Origin: JBEBVQ01 sp964636205
GTDB taxonomy: Bacteria > Bacteroidota > Bacteroidia > Chitinophagales > Chitinophagaceae
Reading direction: 5' to 3'
Assembly: GCA_964636205.1 (NCBI GenBank)
Contig: CAZWPF010000029.1
Coordinates: 1 to 29,545, forward strand
DNA: 29,545 nt
The translations under genes and the position numbers were made by a program. Of the stretch, positions 24,591 to 29,545 are shown one piece after another. The number at the start of each line of letters is the position of its first letter. The stretch's first letter is position 1. The notes under the pieces were generated by a model. That model searched no databases, was not told the origin of the DNA, and was given only the letters and a program-made list of their open reading frames with translations.

Positions 24591-27500
24591 TTAGAGTGTA
24601 CGTTTGATTTCCACTTCTTCATATCCTTCGATGATATCGCCTACGCGGATGTCGTTATAATTCTTGATAGACAGACCACATTCGTAGCCGGCGCTAACTT
24701 CTTTAACATCATCTTTGAAACGTTTCAAGGAAGCCAATTCTCCGGTATAGATAACGATACCGTCCCGTACGATATTCAGTTTAGTGTTTCTGGACATTTT
24801 ACCGTCTAGTACGTAACAACCTGCGATCGTACCTACGCCGCTAATCTTGAATATTTCGCGAACCTCGATATGCGCAACGGTTTTCTTTTCAACCTTAGGC
24901 TCAAGTAAACCTTCCATCGCACTCTTAATCTCTTCGATCGCGTCGTAGATGATGGAGTAAGTACGAATTTCGATATTTTCTTGCTCTGCCAGTTTAGCAG
25001 CCTGCATAGAAGGTCTAACCTGGAATCCGATGATAATTGCATCAGAAGCGGTTGCCAGCAATACATCGCTCTCGGTGATTTGACCTACACCTTGGTGTAC
25101 TACATTGACTGCCACCTCTTCGGTAGAAAGTTTCTGCAGTGAATCGCTCAATGCTTCTACTGAACCATCGAAATCACCTTTAATGATTACACCCAGTTCT
25201 TTAAAGTTACCCAGTGCAAGACGGCGACCGATTTCATCGAGTGTGATGTGCTTACGTGCACGAATACCTTGTTCACGTAAAATTTGTGCACGATGTGTTG
25301 CTATGGTCTTAGCTTCGTTTTCATCGGCGTAGACTCTAAACTTCTCACCTGCCTGAGGCGCACCGTTCAGACCTAAGATCTGTACCGGTGAAGAAGGTCC
25401 TACTGATGTTACTCGCTGACCGCGTTCATTGAACATGGCTTTGACCTTACCATAGTATTGTCCGCAGACAACGATGTCACCCTGGTTGAGTGTACCGTTT
25501 TGTACCAGTACAGTTGCCTGATAACCTCTACCCTTATCGAGAGAAGCCTCGATAACGCTACCGACACCTGCTCGGTTAGGATTAGCCTTCAATTCCAACA
25601 ATTCTGCTTCTAGTCCTATCTTCTCCAGCAGCACATCCACATTCAGTCCTTTCTTCGCAGAAATCTCCTGACTTTGGAATTTACCGCCCCATTCTTCCAC
25701 AAGGATATTCATAGCAGAAAGCTGCTCCTTAATTTTCTCAGGGTTGGCGTTTTCTTTATCAATCTTATTGATTGCGAAAACCATTGGCAGACCCGCAGCT
25801 TGAGCATGCGAAATCGCTTCTTTAGTTTGAGGCATGATTGCATCGTCTGCTGCAATTACGATAACCGCAACGTCAGCCACTTTAGCACCACGCGCACGCA
25901 TCGCGGTAAACGCTTCGTGACCCGGAGTATCTAAGAATGTGATTCGCTTTCCGGATGCAGTTTGCACCTGGTAGGCACCGATGTGCTGGGTGATACCACC
26001 TGCTTCACCGGCAACCACATTAGCGTTCCGAATATAATCGAGCAATGAAGTTTTACCGTGATCCACGTGACCCATTATCGTAACGATTGGAGCACGGGGT
26101 AAGAGATCTTCTTCGCTGTCAGCGGCTTCATCTTCTTCCATATCGGACTCCTGTTGGAGATCGATAAACTCTACATCATATCCAAATTCACTAGCCACCA
26201 GTTCGATCACTTCAGCATCCAGGCGCTGGTTAATAGACACCATGATACCGAGACCCATACATTTACTGATTACCTCGGTAAAATTTACATCCAGCAAACT
26301 CGCCAATTCACTAACCGAGATAAACTCTGTTACCTGGATCAGTTTGTCCTGGTCAGCCAATTCGGCCGCTCTCTTCTCGGCCAGTTCCTCCCTCTTATTA
26401 CGACGGTATCTGGCTTTAAGATTTTTATTACGGGAACCACCGCCGGCCAGTTTGGCCTGTGTTTCCTGAATTTTCTTCTGAATTTCTTTAGAGTCGATTT
26501 CCTGTTGTCCCGGACGTTCCGCACCACGATGTGGTCCGCCTGGGCCACGTGTGGCTCCACCCCGATTTCTATCCGGACGTTGGGCACCGCCGGCGCCACG
26601 GTTATTGTTATCAGAACGGAAGGTTTCCGGACGCTTTTGAACTGGAATTCTCTTTCTGCTACGCTTCTCTTTACGTCCGTCATCATCTTTCGACGAACTT
26701 GGAGTAGGTGTTGTAGGCAGTACAATTTTACCAACGATCTTAGGACCTTCCAATTTGGGAGCCCTTACTTCGATATGAGCCGGAGGTGCGTCCTGTGCAG
26801 GTGGTGCAGGCGGCGTTGCGGGTTTTTCCGCTGCCGGCTTTTCGGCTGCCGGACGAGCCGGAGTTGCTTTTTCCTCAGCGGGCTTTTCCTTAACCTTTTC
26901 TTCCTGTACGGGTGGTTTCGGTGCCTGTGGCTTTTCAGCTACTGGAGGTTCTACTTTCTTAGGAGCTTCCTCTTTTTCAGTTTTAACCGGCTGCTTTTTC
27001 GCTGTTGTAGCGGATTTTTTAGGTCTTGTAGACTTATTCAACTCGTCGAGGTCGATCTTACCCAAAATACGGGGTCCCTCTGTGCGCGCCGGTTCCTTAG
27101 CCTCTTCAGGTTCCTTCTTCGGAGCTTCGGCCGGTATCGGTTCAGGTTCAGGAGTTTTCTCTTCCGGCTTCGGTGCCTCCGCAACGGGTTCAGGAACCAC
27201 AGGAGCGGGAGGAGCAGGTGCCGGTTTTTCCTCCACGGGAGCTTCCGGTTCCGGAGTCTTTTCTACTACCGGAGGTGCCGGCGGCTCAGGCTTTTGTGCC
27301 GGAGCGGGCGCAGGTGTTGGAGCTGGAGTTACTACTGCTGCCGGAGTTTCTTCTTTCTGATCACGAACGGTAATGTCCAGATCTTCTTTAGACTTCTTCA
27401 GATTGTCCAACAAAGGACCCTTTGGTAACGCTATCTCGTCACTTTTGCGTTTAGCTAGTTTGTCTTGAGCAAACTCAGCCTGTAACGCATCGTACATTTC

Positions 27501-27638
27501 TTCGGTAAGCTTGGTGTTGGGACTTTTCTCATTAATCTCAAAACCCTTACTGGTTAGAAACTCTACAAGCGTCTCCTTGCCAATATTAAACTCTTTGGCT
27601 GCGGCCAGTAATCTAGGTGTCTTTGTTGATGTTGCCAT
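24591..27638 (-). CDS. infB: Translation initiation factor IF-2
   Basis: 1015 residues. An N-terminal IF2 helical subdomain (about 1-60) is followed by a very long Pro/Ala/Glu/Lys-rich region (about 95-350), then a Gly/Arg stretch. A second IF2_N-like domain sits near 430-490 (VTEFISVSELASLLDVNFTE). The GTPase core has GHVDHGKT (523-530), DTPGH (570-574) and NKID (624-627). Domains II, III and IV end with GYEEVEIKRTL. IF-2 brings initiator tRNA to the small subunit and promotes subunit joining. The phrase GPxIxGKIxL occurs twice in the linker (near 188 and 298). It is the third gene of the rimP-nusA-infB operon. Antisense open frames over the linker come from its composition. Confidence 0.97.
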   Translation of the reverse strand: MATSTKTPRLLAAAKEFNIGKETLVEFLTSKGFEINEKSPNTKLTEEMYDALQAEFAQDKLAKRKSDEIALPKGPLLDNLKKSKEDLDITVRDQKEETPAAVVTPAPTPAPAPAQKPEPPAPPVVEKTPEPEAPVEEKPAPAPPAPVVPEPVAEAPKPEEKTPEPEPIPAEAPKKEPEEAKEPARTEGPRILGKIDLDELNKSTRPKKSATTAKKQPVKTEKEEAPKKVEPPVAEKPQAPKPPVQEEKVKEKPAEEKATPARPAAEKPAAEKPATPPAPPAQDAPPAHIEVRAPKLEGPKIVGKIVLPTTPTPSSSKDDDGRKEKRSRKRIPVQKRPETFRSDNNNRGAGGAQRPDRNRGGATRGPGGPHRGAERPGQQEIDSKEIQKKIQETQAKLAGGGSRNKNLKARYRRNKREELAEKRAAELADQDKLIQVTEFISVSELASLLDVNFTEVISKCMGLGIMVSINQRLDAEVIELVASEFGYDVEFIDLQQESDMEEDEAADSEEDLLPRAPIVTIMGHVDHGKTSLLDYIRNANVVAGEAGGITQHIGAYQVQTASGKRITFLDTPGHEAFTAMRARGAKVADVAVIVIAADDAIMPQTKEAISHAQAAGLPMVFAINKIDKENANPEKIKEQLSAMNILVEEWGGKFQSQEISAKKGLNVDVLLEKIGLEAELLELKANPNRAGVGSVIEASLDKGRGYQATVLVQNGTLNQGDIVVCGQYYGKVKAMFNERGQRVTSVGPSSPVQILGLNGAPQAGEKFRVYADENEAKTIATHRAQILREQGIRARKHITLDEIGRRLALGNFKELGVIIKGDFDGSVEALSDSLQKLSTEEVAVNVVHQGVGQITESDVLLATASDAIIIGFQVRPSMQAAKLAEQENIEIRTYSIIYDAIEEIKSAMEGLLEPKVEKKTVAHIEVREIFKISGVGTIAGCYVLDGKMSRNTKLNIVRDGIVIYTGELASLKRFKDDVKEVSAGYECGLSIKNYNDIRVGDIIEGYEEVEIKRTL

Positions 27639-27652
27639 TCTAAACTTTAGTC

Positions 27653-27684
27653 AAAAAAATAGCCTGGATACAATGTACCAGCCT
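27653..27684 (-). terminator. Hairpin plus T7 run between nusA and infB (terminator or attenuator)
   Basis: On the minus strand AGGCTGGTAC-att-GTATCCAGGCT (27684-27661) folds with one mismatch and one bulge, followed by A and seven T (27659-27653). The T-run ends 14 bases before the infB ATG. It has the form of an intrinsic terminator inside a conserved operon, suggesting attenuation of infB. Confidence 0.5.
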
Positions 27685-27695
27685 AATTCTCCATG

Positions 27696-27703
27696 CAAAC
27701 CTA
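27696..27703 (-). promoter_or_regulatory. Bacteroidota -7 element in the nusA-infB gap
   Basis: Minus-strand TAGGTTTG fits TAnnTTTG exactly, 57 bases before the infB ATG and just upstream of the hairpin at 27684-27661. No -33 TTG was found at 17-23 bases, so it could be chance. Confidence 0.35.
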
Positions 27704-27799
27704 CGTTATTTCGTGGAGATTTGGGCGTTACACGTAAACTGCCTTTATATATCCGAGCCTCACTGATGCTACCGGAGGTTAATTGAAAATTACCTCACA

Positions 27800-29077
27800 T
27801 CAGCTATTGGCTCCGGTCTCTTCTTCCTCTTCGCTATCAAACTCAGCCTGGAGTATCCGCTGCACATCTTCAATTGTCTCACGCTCCAGATCCGTTCTAC
27901 GCTCAAGTTCGTCTACCGATAATTCCAGCACACTCAAAGCTGTGTCGCAACCAATTTTCTTGAATGCTTCCAACACCCAGCCTTCGATCTCATCGCTGAA
28001 TTCATCCAGATCAATATCGTACTCTTCACCCATTTCATCTTGCATGTCACGGTAAACATCGATACTGTATCCTGTCAAATCTTGAGCCAACTTAATATTT
28101 ACGCCCTTCTTTCCAATAGCAAGAGATACCTGATCCGGATCCAAATATACAGAAACGTGATTGCGTTCTACATTCAAATCCATCCGATTAATCCTTGCCG
28201 GAGTAAGCGCGCGCTGAATTAATAACTGTATGTTATTAGTATAATTAATTATATCAATATTCTCATTGCGCAATTCACGAACGATACCATGAATACGACT
28301 TCCTTTCATACCCACACATGCACCCACCGGATCGATCCTGTCATCGTAACTTTCTACAGCCACTTTCGCCCGCTCACCCGGTTCGCGTACAATCTTACGT
28401 ATAACAATCAAGCCATCCATAATCTCGGGCACCTCGATTTCCAAAAGTTTCTCCAAGAACGAAGGGTGCGTACGACTCAATATAATAATAGGAGTATTAT
28501 TCCGCATCTCTACCTTCTTCACTACCGCGCGAACAGCTTCACCTTTCTTGAAGAAATCAGAGGGTATTTGCTCCGACTTAGGCATGATCAATTCATTGCC
28601 TTCATCATCGAGCAGCAACATTTCCTTCTTCCAAATCTGATATACTTCACCGGTGATGATATCTCCCACCCGATCTGCATATTTCTTTAGTAAATGGTTC
28701 TTCTTCAAATCCCCGATACGAGCAGCCAGCGTCTGCTTAGCAGCCAAAATAGCCCTCCGCCCGAAATCAGTTACGTCCACCTCTTCATAAACCTCTTCAC
28801 CAATATGGTAATCAGGTTCTATCTTAATCGCTTCTGAATAAGCAATCTGTTTATTTTCGTCTTCGACCATTTCATCCTCAACAATCTCACGTCTTCTGAA
28901 TATCTCCAGATCCCCGGTCTGATCATTTACAATAACGTCGAAATTTTCATCGTCACCATATTTCTTACGTAACAATGTTTTGAACACGTCCTCAATCACC
29001 TTCATCAGGGTGGGCCTATCAATATTTTCAGCCTCTTTAAACTCCTGGAATGATTCGATAAGATTAATACTTGACAT
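27800..29077 (-). CDS. nusA: Transcription termination/antitermination factor NusA
   Basis: 425 residues. The N-terminal RNA-polymerase-binding domain spans about 1-130 and an S1 domain about 138-202 (GDIITGEVYQIWKKEMLLL). Two KH domains carry the loops GMKGSRI (256-262; GACVGMKGSRIHGIVRELR) and GKKGVNI (322-328; LAIGKKGVNIKLAQDLTG). The C-terminal end is short and acidic (SEEEEETGANS) after a helical LSVDELERRTDLERETIEDV segment. It lacks the two acidic repeats of the E. coli protein, as is usual outside Gammaproteobacteria. NusA controls pausing and termination. It starts 33 bases after rimP. Confidence 0.97.
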   Translation of the reverse strand: MSSINLIESFQEFKEAENIDRPTLMKVIEDVFKTLLRKKYGDDENFDVIVNDQTGDLEIFRRREIVEDEMVEDENKQIAYSEAIKIEPDYHIGEEVYEEVDVTDFGRRAILAAKQTLAARIGDLKKNHLLKKYADRVGDIITGEVYQIWKKEMLLLDDEGNELIMPKSEQIPSDFFKKGEAVRAVVKKVEMRNNTPIIILSRTHPSFLEKLLEIEVPEIMDGLIVIRKIVREPGERAKVAVESYDDRIDPVGACVGMKGSRIHGIVRELRNENIDIINYTNNIQLLIQRALTPARINRMDLNVERNHVSVYLDPDQVSLAIGKKGVNIKLAQDLTGYSIDVYRDMQDEMGEEYDIDLDEFSDEIEGWVLEAFKKIGCDTALSVLELSVDELERRTDLERETIEDVQRILQAEFDSEEEEETGANS

Positions 29078-29110
29078 GGTCTTTCATATTTATTGGGTCT
29101 TTACCTAAAG

Positions 29111-29545
29111 TTAAAAAACTACCTGCACTACTGCTTTACTAATATTCGAAAATGGTATAGTTACTTGTGTTATTTCCTTTTTCACCTTCTTCCCAATGGC
29201 AACCTCCATTACAATACCCTCTTCAGTCACCTCCCCAAGCACCCCGAGCACCTCAGCGCCATCAGTTTGGGCAACCAATAAGGTCCTTCCAATATTTTTA
29301 TGGTATTGACGAACATTTACCAGGGGCTCATCGATGCCCGGACTTGAAACTTCCAGTGAAAAATCACCCTCAGGGAATATTGCTGCAGCTTCTATCAGTT
29401 TGTACAACTTGCGATTTACATTTGCACTTTTCTCAATCGACAAGCCACTGTCAGCATCCAGGAATAATTTTATATTATTAACCGGCTTAATCTTTATTCC
29501 TGTAATAAACATATCGGTACCCTCCAACAACGGAAGGACCATACC
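29111..29545 (-). CDS. rimP: Ribosome maturation factor RimP (5' end outside window)
   Basis: At least 144 residues; the frame stays open to the window edge and the ATG at 29542 is probably internal, because RimP normally has a further N-terminal helix before the LPLLEGTD segment. Family features include NNIKLFLDADSGLSIEKSANVNRKL, with the SLEVSSPGIDEPL motif, quoted here in part as EVSSPGIDEPL (family form EVSSPGLDRPL), and a C-terminal SH3-like domain. RimP assists 30S subunit maturation. It is the first visible gene of the rimP-nusA-infB operon. Confidence 0.93.
   Translation of the reverse strand, partial: GMVLPLLEGTDMFITGIKIKPVNNIKLFLDADSGLSIEKSANVNRKLYKLIEAAAIFPEGDFSLEVSSPGIDEPLVNVRQYHKNIGRTLLVAQTDGAEVLGVLGEVTEEGIVMEVAIGKKVKKEITQVTIPFSNISKAVVQVVF

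Noticed and set aside
26154..27428. 424-codon plus-strand open frame rich in Arg, Phe and Leu
   Set aside because: It lies wholly antisense to infB; the openness comes from the Pro/Ala/Glu/Lys-rich linker codons read backwards. No recognisable domain.

Overview
The window comes from a member of the Bacteroidota, most likely a Chitinophagaceae-type bacterium. The evidence is a GldB gliding lipoprotein, a secreted metalloprotease with a type IX secretion sorting domain, BatA-domain and DUF4199 membrane proteins, a carboxypeptidase-regulatory/plug/OMP beta-barrel receptor, and several upstream matches to the Bacteroidota -7 promoter element TAnnTTTG. Base composition looks even, and I saw no insertion sequences, phage genes, CRISPR arrays or tRNA/rRNA genes. 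This is a core-genome stretch that is mainly housekeeping and cell envelope.

Layout. 1-1003 is the 3' end of polA. 1215-6063 is a tight plus-strand operon: BatA/vWA-like membrane protein, a dihydroorotase-like protein that has lost its metal ligands, a DUF4199 membrane protein, and a family 2 glycosyltransferase. 6253-8763 is an outer-membrane beta-barrel receptor. After a 396-base gene-free gap, a minus-strand group (13761 down to 9160) encodes an outer-membrane beta-barrel protein, glutamine-dependent NAD+ synthase, an M43-type secreted metalloprotease and an SRPBCC protein. gldB (13986-15047) diverges from this group across a palindromic promoter region. It then meets the suf operon tail to tail.

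The suf operon (20634 down to 15052, minus strand, order sufB-sufC-sufD-sufS-sufE-DUF59/sufT-like) is a complete SUF iron-sulfur assembly set: SufBCD scaffold, SufS desulfurase, SufE sulfur carrier and a DUF59 maturation factor. Upstream on the same strand are a Wzy/WaaL-like O-antigen ligase/polymerase and a Wzz/GumC-type chain-length protein, then prfA (release factor 1). The window ends with the translation/transcription operon rimP-nusA-infB, with rimP cut by the window edge.

No clearly new multi-gene system is visible. The most interesting points are: the ligand-less dihydroorotase paralogue inside a conserved-looking membrane/glycosyltransferase operon; a perfect palindrome between gldB and its divergent neighbour that carries a TAnnTTTG box on both strands; a strong terminator hairpin that also encodes the start of the SRPBCC protein; hairpins in the nusA-infB and infB-prfA gaps; and -7 boxes only four bases before the start codons of two genes, suggesting leaderless transcripts.
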